A stretch of 20,861 bases of DNA. Source: Luminiphilus sp. GTDB taxonomy: Bacteria; Pseudomonadota; Gammaproteobacteria; Pseudomonadales; Halieaceae. The notes beneath the pieces are model-generated. The model saw only the letters and a program-made list of their open reading frames with translations, had not been told where the DNA came from and did not search any database. A program made the position numbers and the translations under genes. Of the stretch, positions 1-8,896 are shown in pieces. Location of the stretch: NCBI GenBank assembly GCA_029251065.1, contig JAQXEB010000265.1, positions 1-20,861 on the forward strand. The letters are read 5' to 3'. Each line of letters starts with the position of its first letter. The first letter of the stretch is position 1.

Positions 1-131
1 AGAAAGAGAACGAGCAGGTATTTCATGCCGTAAAAAGAGAAACGCTCCCACATTTCAGTGGCAAAGCATACGAATAAACCACGGGGGTGACCGAACCACT
101 CGGGGCCAGTGGGCATTACCTGTGTATTCAT
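1..131 (-). CDS. POT/PTR2-family peptide:proton symporter, N-terminal fragment
   Basis: Only the first 43 codons are in the window; the gene runs off the left edge. The start is ATG at 131-129 with an AGGA ribosome-binding site about 5 bases upstream. The fragment carries the family signature in the first membrane helix, E-M-W-E-R-F-S-F-Y-G at residues 26-35, which corresponds to the ExxERFxYYG motif for proton coupling in POT transporters such as DtpA. The family imports di- and tripeptides across the inner membrane with protons. It lies 34 bp downstream of dusC on the same strand and may be read through from it. The family call is firm; the exact substrate cannot be told from a fragment. 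Confidence 0.85.
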   Translation of the reverse strand, partial: MNTQVMPTGPEWFGHPRGLFVCFATEMWERFSFYGMKYLLVLF

Positions 132-165
132 AAGGGTCCTGTTGTTAGATAGGCATTTTAAATCA

Positions 166-1152
166 TCAGGCCGCGACTGACTGGTTGGCGCCGATCAGTG
201 CTGCTCGCATTGGGTCAGGATCGCGGATTCGTTTGATTTGTGCAAACAAGGCGGCGGCTTGTGGGTAGGCATACTGCAGGTAGACCAACCACTGCTTCAC
301 CGGATTGATTGCAAACTTTCGTTCATACAGTGCACCGTTGGCATCGAAAAAATGCACGAGCAGCTCTGTAATTTCTTCCCACGTCATCGGATCGACCCGC
401 TGTCCTTGGTCATGGGCAAGGATTGCACGCGCTAAATCTGGGCGACACACCGCGCCTCGTGCCAACATAAACGCGTTGCAGCCACTGACTTTGCGGCATT
501 GAAAGAGGTCGCTTGGCGTCCAGATCTCACCGTTTGCGATGACAGGAATACCGCCGCTGTTGTGAATAGATCTGAGCGTTGACCAGTGCGCGGGCGGGCG
601 ATAAGCCTGAACTTTCGTGCGCGCATGAACCGTGAGCTCGGAGATGCCGCTGGCAAAGGCATTGTTAGTAATGTCCTCAAACTGACCATCGTCGTCGAAG
701 CCGAGGCGAACTTTCGCTGTGACTGGAATATTAGGCGGCGTTGCATCTCGTACCGCTTTGCACACCTCATAAATGGCCGCTGGTGTGCGCAGGAGTGTCG
801 CGCCGCCTCGTGACTTATTGACTGTTTTTGCCGGACATCCGAAGTTGAGATCGATGCCAGGGGCTCCGAGTTGAGCGACCACCCGTGCATTGGCGGCCAT
901 CAATTCTGGATCTGACCCAAGGAGTTGAACGTACACTGGAGTACCCGCCTGAGTTCTGCCCTCATTTCTCAGTTCAGGGCAGAGGCGGTAGTAGACTTTA
1001 GGTGGGAGGACAGTGCTCGACACACGAACAAATTCGGTTACGCAGCGCTCATAGCCACCAACACGTGTGAGTATGTCGCGCATGACCGATTCCATAACGC
1101 CTTCCATTGGCGCGAGTAGAATTCTTGGTGGGCTGTGACTGGTGTTGTTCAT
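166..1152 (-). CDS. dusC: tRNA-dihydrouridine(16) synthase DusC
   Basis: A 328-residue flavoprotein that reduces uridine to dihydrouridine in the tRNA D-loop using FMN and NADPH. The N-terminal TIM barrel opens with LLAPMEGVMES (residues 12-22). The catalytic motif DLNFGCPAKTVNKSRGG has the catalytic cysteine at residue 106. Later barrel landmarks are VTAKVRLG, ELTVHARTK and PVIANGEIW. The ITEFVRV-like stretch near residue 39 and the overall sequence match E. coli DusC (315 aa, position 16) better than DusA or DusB. The position specificity is inferred from similarity. It is divergent from accA, sharing a 115-bp intergenic region, and is followed on its strand by the peptide transporter. Start ATG at 1152; MNNTSHSPP is an extension before the conserved core. 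Confidence 0.93.
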   Translation of the reverse strand: MNNTSHSPPRILLAPMEGVMESVMRDILTRVGGYERCVTEFVRVSSTVLPPKVYYRLCPELRNEGRTQAGTPVYVQLLGSDPELMAANARVVAQLGAPGIDLNFGCPAKTVNKSRGGATLLRTPAAIYEVCKAVRDATPPNIPVTAKVRLGFDDDGQFEDITNNAFASGISELTVHARTKVQAYRPPAHWSTLRSIHNSGGIPVIANGEIWTPSDLFQCRKVSGCNAFMLARGAVCRPDLARAILAHDQGQRVDPMTWEEITELLVHFFDANGALYERKFAINPVKQWLVYLQYAYPQAAALFAQIKRIRDPDPMRAALIGANQSVAA

Positions 1153-1215
1153 AAAATCTTAAAAAATGAGGAAGTTCGTAGCGTAAATCTTACAGATGAC
1201 GCCATCGTTCTACGT

Positions 1216-1243
1216 TTGTAAACTGTGTCGTTCGTAATAATAG
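1216..1243 (+). promoter_or_regulatory. Candidate sigma-70 promoter for accA
   Basis: TTGTAA at 1216-1221 and TAATAG at 1238-1243 are separated by 16 bases, 24 bases before the accA ATG. Both boxes are imperfect matches. The 115-bp dusC/accA intergenic region must hold promoters in both directions, which is the main support. No strong operator-like palindrome was seen. Confidence 0.3.
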
Positions 1244-1267
1244 CCGTTTGTCATAGGGCGAGTCACA

Positions 1268-2218
1268 ATGAATCCAAATTATCTGGATTTCGAGCAGCCA
1301 ATCGCTGAGCTCGAGATGAAAATCGAAGAATTAAAATCGGTAGTGGATGATTCCGAAATTAATATCAGCGATGAGATCGATCGCCTGAAGGCGAAGAGTC
1401 ACAAACTCACGCAATCGATTTACAACGGTCTCAGTCCTTGGGACATCGTGCGTGTGGCCCGCCATCCGTTACGTCCCTACACGATGGACTATATTCCACT
1501 CATCTTTGACGAATTTGACGAACTTCATGGTGATCGGCATTTTGGTGACGACAAAGCGATTGTGGGTGGGGTAGCGCGACTCAATGGCAGGCCCGTGATG
1601 GTGATTGGACAAGAGAAGGGTAGAGCAGTCAAAGACAAGGTCTATCGCAACTTTGGTATGCCAAAACCGGAAGGGTACCGAAAAGCGCTGCGCCTGATGG
1701 AGATGGCCGAGCGCTTCAATATGCCGGTGGTGACACTGATCGACACACCCGGCGCTTACCCCGGCATTGACTCTGAAGAGCGTGGTATTTCTGAGGCGAT
1801 TGCCCAAAACTTGGCCGTGATGTCGCGACTGAAAACACCGATCGTTTGCGTCGTCATTGGCGAAGGTTCGTCCGGTGGCGCGTTAGGTATTGGTGTGGGC
1901 GATCATTTGGCCATGTTGCAGTATTCAACCTACTTCGTGATCTCTCCAGAAGGTTGCGCCAATATTATTTGGAAGAGCAGCGAATTTGCGCCACAGGCCG
2001 CGGAGGCCATGGGTGTGACTTCTTCGACGCTGCAAGAGCTGGGGATTGTCGATAATACAATTATGGAGCCTCTTGGAGGGGCACATCGAAACGTCGACGA
2101 AATGGCTGAGCGAATTCGCACTCATGTGTCGGCGCAGCTGGACACGCTGTGCGCCGTCGACACACAAACGCTCGTGGAATCACGTTATCAACGATTAATG
2201 GCCTACGGCGCGGCTTGA
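1268..2218 (+). CDS. accA: Acetyl-CoA carboxylase, carboxyltransferase subunit alpha
   Basis: AccA (316 aa; E. coli 319) pairs with AccD to transfer the carboxyl group from biotin on AccB to acetyl-CoA, giving malonyl-CoA for fatty-acid synthesis in the cytoplasm. The N-terminus is a helical segment (residues 1-45) starting NYLDFEQPIAELE, typical of the family. The crotonase-like core follows, with GQEKGRAVKDK, the TLIDTPGAYPG loop, GEGSSGGALGIGVGD, and the YSTYFVISPEGCANIIWK segment. All match the family along the full length. accD is not in the window. It heads the rightward gene block and lies 7 bp before tilS. In many gammaproteobacteria dnaE sits directly upstream; here that place is taken by divergent dusC. 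Confidence 0.97.
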   Translation: MNPNYLDFEQPIAELEMKIEELKSVVDDSEINISDEIDRLKAKSHKLTQSIYNGLSPWDIVRVARHPLRPYTMDYIPLIFDEFDELHGDRHFGDDKAIVGGVARLNGRPVMVIGQEKGRAVKDKVYRNFGMPKPEGYRKALRLMEMAERFNMPVVTLIDTPGAYPGIDSEERGISEAIAQNLAVMSRLKTPIVCVVIGEGSSGGALGIGVGDHLAMLQYSTYFVISPEGCANIIWKSSEFAPQAAEAMGVTSSTLQELGIVDNTIMEPLGGAHRNVDEMAERIRTHVSAQLDTLCAVDTQTLVESRYQRLMAYGAA

Positions 2219-2225
2219 CCCCGCG

Positions 2226-3524
2226 ATGACGTTACTGGCTGCACTGCAGGGGCATGTAGCGACGTTTCAAACCGCTGACCGACTTTGCGTGGGTTTCTCG
2301 GGTGGAGCAGACAGTCATGCCTTACTTCACGCGCTCGTAACACTCTCTCGCTCAGAGCGGCTGCCCGCTATCGAGGCCATCCACATCAATCATGGGCTTC
2401 AGGTTGACGCCGACCATTGGGCGGAGCATTGTGCGCAGGTCGCCGCTGGACTCAAGGTGGGGTTCACAGTGGAATCGGTGCAGGTGGATACTCAAGCCTC
2501 ACCGGAGTCGCAAGCGCGAGTCGCTCGATATCGTGCATTTGAGAAGCACCTGGGAGCGGGCGATGTGTTACTTCTTGCTCACCACCGCGACGATCAAGCG
2601 GAAACCATCCTTTTTCGTTTGATTCGGGGGGCCGGTCCCCGAGGTCTTGCCGGCATGCCTGAGACGCGGGCATTAGGTGCCGCTACACTACTACGCCCCC
2701 TGCTGGCCGTCACTCGACAAGATATTGAACGTTATGTGGTACAGCACGACCTTGAGGTCATAGACGACACAAGCAATGCCAATATCGACATTGACCGTAA
2801 TTTTTTGCGCCATGAGGTTTTACCGCTCATTGAATCCCGTTGGCCCGGATACCGCGCTGGTTTTACGCGCTCCTCAGCGGTGCTCGCGCAAATAAGCAAG
2901 AGTCCCTCATTGCTGCATCCCAGCCAAGTCTCTGCCGTGGGCGACCCCTCCTTGGATCTTCAGACCCTCGATGCGGCCGTTCTTCATGATCAGATCTACC
3001 ATTGGCTTCACGGGCTTGATCTGCAACTGCCTCCGCATACCACTATTGCTGAGTTTGCGCGGCAGTGTTTGGAGGCAGACCCCGACAAGCAGCCAGAGCT
3101 TCGGCACCGTCACTTCGTGATGCAACGCTGGCGTCAATCCATACAGATTTATCCGCTGAAGCCCAGTGGCAGTTTTTGTGCGGAGGCCGTCGTCGGGCAC
3201 TCTGTTCAGGGTGACTGGGGGTCGCTCGATTGGGTGCAGGCCCCCTTTGGTCTGGACGCTGGGGCGGTGGTTTCACTGCGAACCCCAAAGCCAGGCGAGG
3301 AACTCAAGCTGAGAGGGCGGCCGAGGCGCAGTTTGAATCAATGCCTGCAGGAAAATGAGGTGCCACCGTACTGGCGCGGAAGTATTCCTGTCATCTGTCA
3401 GGGCGACTCAGTCGTGGCTGTCGCGGGACTGGGTATCACCCAAGAATCGTCCGATAAATCCGTCAGCTGTAAAGAGGGATTAGTACCGGTCTGGATCGCG
3501 CCGAAATTGTGTTTTGTAAATTGA
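2226..3524 (+). CDS. tilS: tRNA(Ile)-lysidine synthase
   Basis: TilS (432 aa, the same length as the E. coli protein) uses ATP to join lysine to C34 of the tRNA-Ile CAU anticodon. This changes both codon reading (AUA) and charging from Met to Ile. The N-type ATP pyrophosphatase P-loop SGGADS is at residues 25-30. Further conserved signatures are HINHGLQ, ARVARYRAFE, LLLAHHRDDQAET, and DIDRNFLRHEVLPLI. The C-terminal TilS_C domain shows LRTPKPGEELKLRGRPRRSL and the VPPYWRGSIPVI stretch. It starts 7 bp after accA and is probably co-transcribed. It is followed by a 100-bp gap before pyrG with no convincing promoter. Confidence 0.96.
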   Translation: MTLLAALQGHVATFQTADRLCVGFSGGADSHALLHALVTLSRSERLPAIEAIHINHGLQVDADHWAEHCAQVAAGLKVGFTVESVQVDTQASPESQARVARYRAFEKHLGAGDVLLLAHHRDDQAETILFRLIRGAGPRGLAGMPETRALGAATLLRPLLAVTRQDIERYVVQHDLEVIDDTSNANIDIDRNFLRHEVLPLIESRWPGYRAGFTRSSAVLAQISKSPSLLHPSQVSAVGDPSLDLQTLDAAVLHDQIYHWLHGLDLQLPPHTTIAEFARQCLEADPDKQPELRHRHFVMQRWRQSIQIYPLKPSGSFCAEAVVGHSVQGDWGSLDWVQAPFGLDAGAVVSLRTPKPGEELKLRGRPRRSLNQCLQENEVPPYWRGSIPVICQGDSVVAVAGLGITQESSDKSVSCKEGLVPVWIAPKLCFVN

Positions 3525-3624
3525 GCGAATGGACACTCTTTGTTAAGCTGAATGCCCATCGGAGCTCTGCTGTCGGCAACCCTTTGTTCGCCGCCCCACA
3601 GTTCCTCTTGCTTTGGTGGAGTCC

Positions 3625-5253
3625 ATGACGCGATACGTTTTTGTAACCGGCGGTGTTGTTTCCTCGCTAGGAAAAGGAATAGCGGCGGCCTCGCTCGCCG
3701 CAGTGCTCGAAGCTCGCGGTTTGAAGGTCACACTGCTTAAGCTAGATCCCTATATCAATGTTGACCCCGGTACTATGAGCCCGTTTCAGCACGGTGAAGT
3801 CTTCGTCACCGATGACGGCGCCGAGACGGATCTTGATTTGGGCCATTACGAGCGCTTTACCCGGACCACCATGTCGAAGCGAAATAACTTCACGACCGGC
3901 CAGGTCTATGACGAAGTTCTTAGGAAAGAGCGTCGCGGTGATTACCTTGGGGGAACGGTACAAGTCATTCCGCACATCACGGACGAAATAAAGCGCCGCG
4001 TTATTGCCGGTGCTGAAGGGGCTGAGGTTGCCGTTATTGAAGTGGGTGGCACGGTTGGCGACATTGAAAGTCAGCCCTTTTTAGAAGCCTTGCGCCAACT
4101 AAAATTGGAGGCAGGCGCGTCGAGAGCCCTGTTAATTCACTTGACCTTGGTGCCCTATATACCGACGGCGGGCGAAATAAAGACGAAGCCGACACAACAC
4201 TCAGTGAAGGAATTGCGTTCGATCGGCCTGCAAGCCGATGTTTTACTCTGTCGGTGTTCTGTTGAGATCGACGACGGTGCCAGAAAAAAAATATCGCTGT
4301 TCACCAATGTCGAAGAACGTGCGGTGATTCCGGTTTTAGATGCAGATTCGATTTATAAAATCCCCAAAAACCTCCATGAAAAAGGTCTCGACGACTACAT
4401 TTTAGAGCGTTTCGGCATGTCTGCCGGGGATGTCGATTTTAGTGAGTGGGATGATGTGGTGGCGCGCGAGTTAGCGGAGCGTCGTGCCCGCGTTAAGGTG
4501 GGTATGGTCGGCAAATACACCGACTTAGTCGACGCTTATAAGTCACTCAATGAAGCCCTGGGTCACGCCGGTTTGCACACTAATACGCAGGTTGATATTG
4601 AATACATTGACGCAGAAGATTTGGAGTCGCAAGGCATCGAGGTCTTAAAGTCGCTCGATGCTATTTTAGTGCCCGGTGGATTTGGCGATCGAGGGATTGA
4701 AGGTAAAATTGCCGCAGTTCAATACGCTCGCGAGCACAAGATCCCTTATTTGGGCATCTGCTTGGGCATGCACATGGCGATGATCGAATTTGCTCGCAAT
4801 GTCTGTGATTTAACCGGTGCTCACTCGACAGAAATGAATCCATCAACACCTTATCCGGTGATTGGTTTGATTACGGAGTGGCAGACAGAGTCGGGTGACA
4901 TTGAAGTTCGAGATGAGCACTCTGATATGGGCGGGACTATGCGATTGGGTTCTCAACCGTGTTACTTGGTTGAGGGCACTAAAACCCGTGATATTTATGG
5001 CGCTGACGTTGTGCGTGAACGCCACCGTCATCGCTACGAGGTGAACAATACGCTCGTTGCGAAACTCGAAGCACAAGGAATGACGATTTCAGGCTGGTCC
5101 CAAGACCAAACGCTGGTTGAGATGATCGAGCTAAAAGATCACCCGTGGTTTGTGGCCTGTCAGTTTCATCCAGAGTTCACCTCGCGACCCCGCGGTGGGC
5201 ACCCACTATTTTCTAGCTTTATCAATGCCGCGGTCGAGGTGCAGCAAGCATGA
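3625..5253 (+). CDS. pyrG: CTP synthase (glutamine-hydrolysing)
   Basis: PyrG makes CTP from UTP, ATP and glutamine. The amidoligase domain opens with YVFVTGGVVSSLGKGI and covers about residues 1-266. The class I glutamine amidotransferase domain follows, with nucleophile Cys379 in GICLGM and the His515/Glu517 pair in CQFHPEF; these numbers equal the E. coli ones. The start used is ATG at 3625, preceded by GGTGGAG about 5 bases upstream. An in-frame TTG at 3613 would add only four residues and lies inside that ribosome-binding site. The length is 542 aa. The stop overlaps the kdsA start by ATGA (5250-5253), so translation of kdsA is likely coupled. Confidence 0.98.
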   Translation: MTRYVFVTGGVVSSLGKGIAAASLAAVLEARGLKVTLLKLDPYINVDPGTMSPFQHGEVFVTDDGAETDLDLGHYERFTRTTMSKRNNFTTGQVYDEVLRKERRGDYLGGTVQVIPHITDEIKRRVIAGAEGAEVAVIEVGGTVGDIESQPFLEALRQLKLEAGASRALLIHLTLVPYIPTAGEIKTKPTQHSVKELRSIGLQADVLLCRCSVEIDDGARKKISLFTNVEERAVIPVLDADSIYKIPKNLHEKGLDDYILERFGMSAGDVDFSEWDDVVARELAERRARVKVGMVGKYTDLVDAYKSLNEALGHAGLHTNTQVDIEYIDAEDLESQGIEVLKSLDAILVPGGFGDRGIEGKIAAVQYAREHKIPYLGICLGMHMAMIEFARNVCDLTGAHSTEMNPSTPYPVIGLITEWQTESGDIEVRDEHSDMGGTMRLGSQPCYLVEGTKTRDIYGADVVRERHRHRYEVNNTLVAKLEAQGMTISGWSQDQTLVEMIELKDHPWFVACQFHPEFTSRPRGGHPLFSSFINAAVEVQQA

Positions 5254-6101
5254 CTGTCCAAACCGTTTCTGTAGGGGATATTGAGTTTGGCAATGACAAG
5301 CCTTTCGTCCTCGTGGGGGGGGTCAATGTTCTAGAGTCTGAGCAGTTTGCGGTCGATGTCGCGGGTGTTTACCAAGAGGTGTGTGCCCGACTTGAGATCC
5401 CTCTGGTGTTCAAAGCGTCCTACGATAAAGCTAATCGCTCTTCGATAAACTCCTATCGCGGGCCAGGGCTCGAACAGGGGCTAGCTATTTTTCAGGCCGT
5501 AAAGAAGGCGACGGGGCTGCCGCTGATTACTGACGTGCATTCGCCCGAGGAGGCAGCACCGGCGGCGAGCGTGGTAGACATTATTCAACTGCCTGCGTTT
5601 CTCGCGCGACAAACTGATCTCGTTCAAGCCATGGCCGAGACAGGTGCACCGGTTAACATTAAGAAGCCGCAATTTTTAAGCCCCGAGCAGATGGGTAATA
5701 TCGTTCATAAATTTCGGGAGTGTGGTAACGACAAGCTTATTTTGTGTGAACGTGGCAGCAACTTTGGTTACGACAATTTAGTCGTCGATATGTTGGGCTT
5801 TGGTGTGATGAAAAAACACACTGGCGGTATCCCTGTGATTTTTGACGTCACTCATGCGCTGCAGCGACGTGACCCCAACGATACGGCGTCCGGAGGGCGA
5901 CGCGCACAAGTCGTGGAGTTGGCGCGAGCGGGCATGGCCACGGGACTTGCGGGTCTTTTTTTAGAATCACATCCCAATCCAGAAAAAGCATTGTGTGACG
6001 GACCGAGCGCGTTGCCACTCGATCAGTTGGAATCTTTTCTCGAGCAGGTAAAGGCGGTCGATCAACTGGTCAAGTCACTGCCCAAACTTGATATTAACTG
6101 A
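5250..6101 (+). CDS. kdsA: 3-deoxy-D-manno-octulosonate 8-phosphate synthase
   Basis: KdsA (283 aa) condenses phosphoenolpyruvate with arabinose 5-phosphate to make KDO 8-phosphate, the precursor of the inner-core sugar of lipopolysaccharide. Landmarks are GGVNVLES near residue 23, FKASYDKANRSS, SYRGPGLEQG, IQLPAFLARQTDL, NIKKPQFLSP, NFGYDNLVVDM and DVTHALQ. Asn26 stands where metal-dependent enzymes have a cysteine, so this is the metal-independent class, as in E. coli (which also has Asn26). The presence of the gene shows an LPS-bearing Gram-negative. Its product uses PEP, which the next gene (enolase) makes; the pyrG-kdsA-eno order is widely conserved. Confidence 0.98.
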   Translation: MTVQTVSVGDIEFGNDKPFVLVGGVNVLESEQFAVDVAGVYQEVCARLEIPLVFKASYDKANRSSINSYRGPGLEQGLAIFQAVKKATGLPLITDVHSPEEAAPAASVVDIIQLPAFLARQTDLVQAMAETGAPVNIKKPQFLSPEQMGNIVHKFRECGNDKLILCERGSNFGYDNLVVDMLGFGVMKKHTGGIPVIFDVTHALQRRDPNDTASGGRRAQVVELARAGMATGLAGLFLESHPNPEKALCDGPSALPLDQLESFLEQVKAVDQLVKSLPKLDIN

Positions 6102-6119
6102 CCTTAAATGGAGTAAGTA

Positions 6120-7412
6120 GTGAGCGAAATTGTTGATATCCGTGCCTTTGAAGTCATGGACTCTCGGGGCAACCCCACGGTTATGGCCGAAGTGACTTTG
6201 GATGATGACACCGTCGGGGTTGCTTACGCGCCGTCGGGCGCCAGCACCGGCTCACGAGAGGCTTTAGAACTCCGTGACGGCGACGGTGCTCGGTACCTTG
6301 GTAAGGGCGTCCTTACCGCGGTTGCGAACGTTAACGGGCCGTTACGAGACTGCCTCATTGGGTGTGAGGCGCTTGATCAACGTGGCGTCGACCAGCGAAT
6401 GCTCGAGGCCGACGGAACGGAAAACAAAAGTAAGTTCGGCGCCAATGCCATTTTAGCGGTCTCGTTAGCCACGGCACGTGCTGCGGCGCAGTCAGCCAAA
6501 TTGCCGCTGTATCAGCACATTGCAAATCTCTCTGGGACCACACAGTTGACCATGCCCGTACCGATGATGAATATTTTGAACGGTGGCGAGCACGCGGATA
6601 ATAATGTGGATATTCAGGAGTTCATGATTCAGCCCGTTGGTGTGACGTCATTTGCAGAGGCGCTGCGGGTTGGCGCCGAGATATTTCATACGTTGAAGAA
6701 GGTTTTGAGTGCACGCGGACTGGCGACGTCTGTGGGCGACGAGGGCGGTTTTGCGCCGGATTTGCCATCCAATGCTGCGGCACTCGAGGTCATTGCCGAA
6801 GCTGTTTCAAAGGCGGGCTACTCACTGGGTGACGATATCCTGTTAGCGCTGGACTGTGCGGCGTCCGAGTTTTATCGAGATGGGGAATACCAATTATCCG
6901 GTGAGGGGCGTTCGTTCTCGAGTACGGGTTTTGCCGACTACCTGGCTGATCTTGCGGCCGCCCACCCAATTGCATCGATCGAGGACGGCCTCGATGAGTC
7001 CGATTGGGACGGCTGGTCTTACTTAACTCAGAAGCTCGGTCAGAAGGTTCAACTCGTAGGAGACGATTTGTTTGTAACAAATACGCGCATTTTAAAACGC
7101 GGTATTGATGAGGCAATCGGCAACTCAATATTGATTAAGTTTAATCAGATTGGTTCCTTGAGCGAGACACTTGATGCGATCAAGATGGCCCAGGATGCCG
7201 GATTTACAGCGGTAATTTCGCATCGCAGTGGTGAGACCGAGGATGCAACGATTGCGGATTTAGCGGTGGGTACCGGGGCTGGTCAAATCAAAACAGGGTC
7301 CCTTTGCCGGTCTGATCGAGTGGCAAAATACAACAGACTGCTTCGGATAGAGGCTGAACTGGGTATGACCGCGCCGTACCGTGGCCGGCTCGAGCTGGAG
7401 AGAGACGCTTAG
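6120..7412 (+). CDS. eno: Enolase (phosphopyruvate hydratase)
   Basis: Enolase (430 aa) interconverts 2-phosphoglycerate and PEP in glycolysis; in gammaproteobacteria it can also be part of the RNA degradosome. The start is GTG at 6120 with GGAG 7-10 bases upstream, giving MSEIVDIRAFEVMDSRGNP. The capping domain has APSGASTGSREALELRDGD. The barrel has GDEGGFAPD with catalytic acid/base Glu208, metal-binding GDDLFVTN, Lys340 in ILIKFNQIGS, and the SHRSGETED loop. All key residues are intact. It lies 18 bp after kdsA and is followed 4 bp later by ftsB. Confidence 0.98.
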   Translation: MSEIVDIRAFEVMDSRGNPTVMAEVTLDDDTVGVAYAPSGASTGSREALELRDGDGARYLGKGVLTAVANVNGPLRDCLIGCEALDQRGVDQRMLEADGTENKSKFGANAILAVSLATARAAAQSAKLPLYQHIANLSGTTQLTMPVPMMNILNGGEHADNNVDIQEFMIQPVGVTSFAEALRVGAEIFHTLKKVLSARGLATSVGDEGGFAPDLPSNAAALEVIAEAVSKAGYSLGDDILLALDCAASEFYRDGEYQLSGEGRSFSSTGFADYLADLAAAHPIASIEDGLDESDWDGWSYLTQKLGQKVQLVGDDLFVTNTRILKRGIDEAIGNSILIKFNQIGSLSETLDAIKMAQDAGFTAVISHRSGETEDATIADLAVGTGAGQIKTGSLCRSDRVAKYNRLLRIEAELGMTAPYRGRLELERDA

Positions 7413-7416
7413 GCTT

Positions 7417-7710
7417 ATGAGGCCTCTCCTATTGCTCTTGGTCGGGCTTTTGGCACTGCTGCAGTACCAGTTGTGGTTTGGGGAGGGTGGCATTAAAGAG
7501 CGACGCACACTTGAGCGTCAGGCCGCAGTGGGTGAGGACGCTAACGCAACACTGCGACAGCGAAATGACACGTTGGCCAGACAGGTGCTGGAGCTGCAAG
7601 AGGGTACAGAGATGCTGGAAGCCGTGGCGCGCGAGGAACTGGGTTTGGTTCGCGAAGGCGAAGAGTACATTCTCTTTATCGATGAAAAGCCTGAGGAGCA
7701 GGCGCCGTGA
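7417..7710 (+). CDS. ftsB: Cell division protein FtsB
   Basis: FtsB is a bitopic inner-membrane protein that forms the FtsQLB complex, which signals to FtsWI to start septal peptidoglycan synthesis. The chosen start is ATG at 7417, giving 97 aa (E. coli 103) with one membrane helix at about residues 3-20 and the hallmark LLQYQLWFGEGGI just after it. A coiled coil follows, about residues 28-65. The conserved tail ELGLVREGE matches the FtsL/FtsB-type domain. An earlier in-frame GTG at 7381 lies inside eno and would put charged residues in front of the helix, so it is less likely. The stop overlaps the ispD start by GTGA. Confidence 0.93.
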   Translation: MRPLLLLLVGLLALLQYQLWFGEGGIKERRTLERQAAVGEDANATLRQRNDTLARQVLELQEGTEMLEAVAREELGLVREGEEYILFIDEKPEEQAP

Positions 7711-8417
7711 CAAACAGCATATGGGCTATTGTTCCGGCGGCTGGAAGCGGACGCAGAATGGCGGCCGAAACGCCTAAGCAATACTTACTGGTGAACGGGC
7801 TGCCGATTTTGGAGCATACACTGCGTGCGTTGCTGGCGTGCCCCGATATCAGGGGTGTGGTCGTCGTCTTAGATCCGAGCGATCGACGTGCTGACTCCGT
7901 GACGAGTCTTTCTGATCCGAGAGTATTTAAAGCCTCGGGAGGGGCAGAGCGAGCGGACTCTGTGCTCTCTGGCCTCAGATCACTGGCAGACTACATAAGC
8001 TTGGGTGACTGGGCTTTGGTTCATGATGCGGCGCGACCGTGTGTTTCAGTGAGCGTGTTACGCGAGTTGATTGATCGAGCCCTGTCCAGTGAAACCGGCA
8101 CAGTACTGGCGCAAGCGTCCACCGACACCGTCAAGCAAGTGGGGAGTAATGGACTTGTCGCTGCGACGCTCGATCGGCGCAGGATCTGGCGCGCGCAAAC
8201 ACCCCAGATGTTCCGACTCTCGGAGCTAGAGCATGCGCTTTCATCAGCACTTGATAGTGGCGTTTCGGTAACCGATGAATCGATGGCCATGGAACGGCTA
8301 GGCTACCCGGTTTCGGTGCTTGAGGGGCCTTCAACCAACATCAAGGTGACATTGCCTGCCGACTTAGAATTCGCAGAGATTATTTTACGTCGTATGAATG
8401 AGGAGAGCGATTCGTGA
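7707..8417 (+). CDS. ispD: 2-C-methyl-D-erythritol 4-phosphate cytidylyltransferase
   Basis: IspD (236 aa) transfers CMP from CTP to methylerythritol phosphate in the MEP route to isoprenoids. The nucleotide-binding N-terminus IVPAAGSGRRM (residues 8-18), the ETPKQYL lysine motif, LVHDAARPCVS, and RAQTPQMFR are all present. The start is GTG at 7707, overlapping the ftsB stop by GTGA, with GAGGAG about 8 bases upstream. The enzyme uses CTP, made by PyrG earlier in the same block. The next gene, ispF, encodes a later step of the same pathway. Confidence 0.97.
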   Translation: MTNSIWAIVPAAGSGRRMAAETPKQYLLVNGLPILEHTLRALLACPDIRGVVVVLDPSDRRADSVTSLSDPRVFKASGGAERADSVLSGLRSLADYISLGDWALVHDAARPCVSVSVLRELIDRALSSETGTVLAQASTDTVKQVGSNGLVAATLDRRRIWRAQTPQMFRLSELEHALSSALDSGVSVTDESMAMERLGYPVSVLEGPSTNIKVTLPADLEFAEIILRRMNEESDS

Positions 8418-8896
8418 GAATTGGACATGGATATGACGTACATGCGTTCGGTGTAGGCGATCACGTCGTACTCGGTGGCGAGCGCATTTCTCACTCGCGG
8501 GGTTTGATTGCACACTCAGACGGCGATGTCGTCTTGCACGCATTGAGTGATGCCTTGCTCGGCGCAATGGCGCTGGGCGATATTGGGCATCACTTCCCCG
8601 ACAACGACCCCGCTTTTGCAAATGCAGACAGTCGCGTATTACTCCGACACGTGATTGAGCAAGTGAATGACCTTGGATTTTGCGTGTCGAACACCGATGT
8701 GACCGTCATCGCACAGGCTCCCAAGCTTGCCGATCACATTGCGGGCATGAAAAAAAATATAGCGCATGACCTCAACGTGACGGTCGGCAATGTCAATGTT
8801 AAGGCCACAACCACAGAAGCGTTAGGCTTCATTGGGCGAGGAGAGGGTATCGCCGCGCATGTGGTGGTTTTACTGACAGAGAAGGCGTCTGCGTGA
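8414..8896 (+). CDS. ispF: 2-C-methyl-D-erythritol 2,4-cyclodiphosphate synthase
   Basis: IspF (160 aa, usual length) cyclises the CDP-methylerythritol phosphate intermediate with release of CMP. The divalent-metal ligands Asp8, His10 and His42 are present in GHGYDVH and VLHALSDA. Also present are HFPDNDP and the C-terminal KATTTEALGFIGRGEGI signature. The start is GTG at 8414, sharing GTGA with the ispD stop. In Pseudomonas and many relatives truD and surE follow ispF. Here the stop shares GTGA directly with pcm and neither of those genes is present. Confidence 0.98.
   Translation: MRIGHGYDVHAFGVGDHVVLGGERISHSRGLIAHSDGDVVLHALSDALLGAMALGDIGHHFPDNDPAFANADSRVLLRHVIEQVNDLGFCVSNTDVTVIAQAPKLADHIAGMKKNIAHDLNVTVGNVNVKATTTEALGFIGRGEGIAAHVVVLLTEKASA

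Noticed and set aside
432..890. 152-codon open frame overlapping dusC on the same strand
   Set aside because: It is a shadow of dusC, whose flavoprotein motifs cover the whole region.
3574..3593. CGGCAA/TTcGCCG stem in the tilS-pyrG gap as a leader or attenuator
   Set aside because: It has a bulge and a short stem with no T-tract or leader peptide, and no known pyrG attenuation in this group depends on such a stem.
3613..3624. TTG start for pyrG four codons upstream of the ATG
   Set aside because: The TTG lies within the ribosome-binding site of the ATG at 3625, and family members begin with the MTRYVFVTGG-like form.
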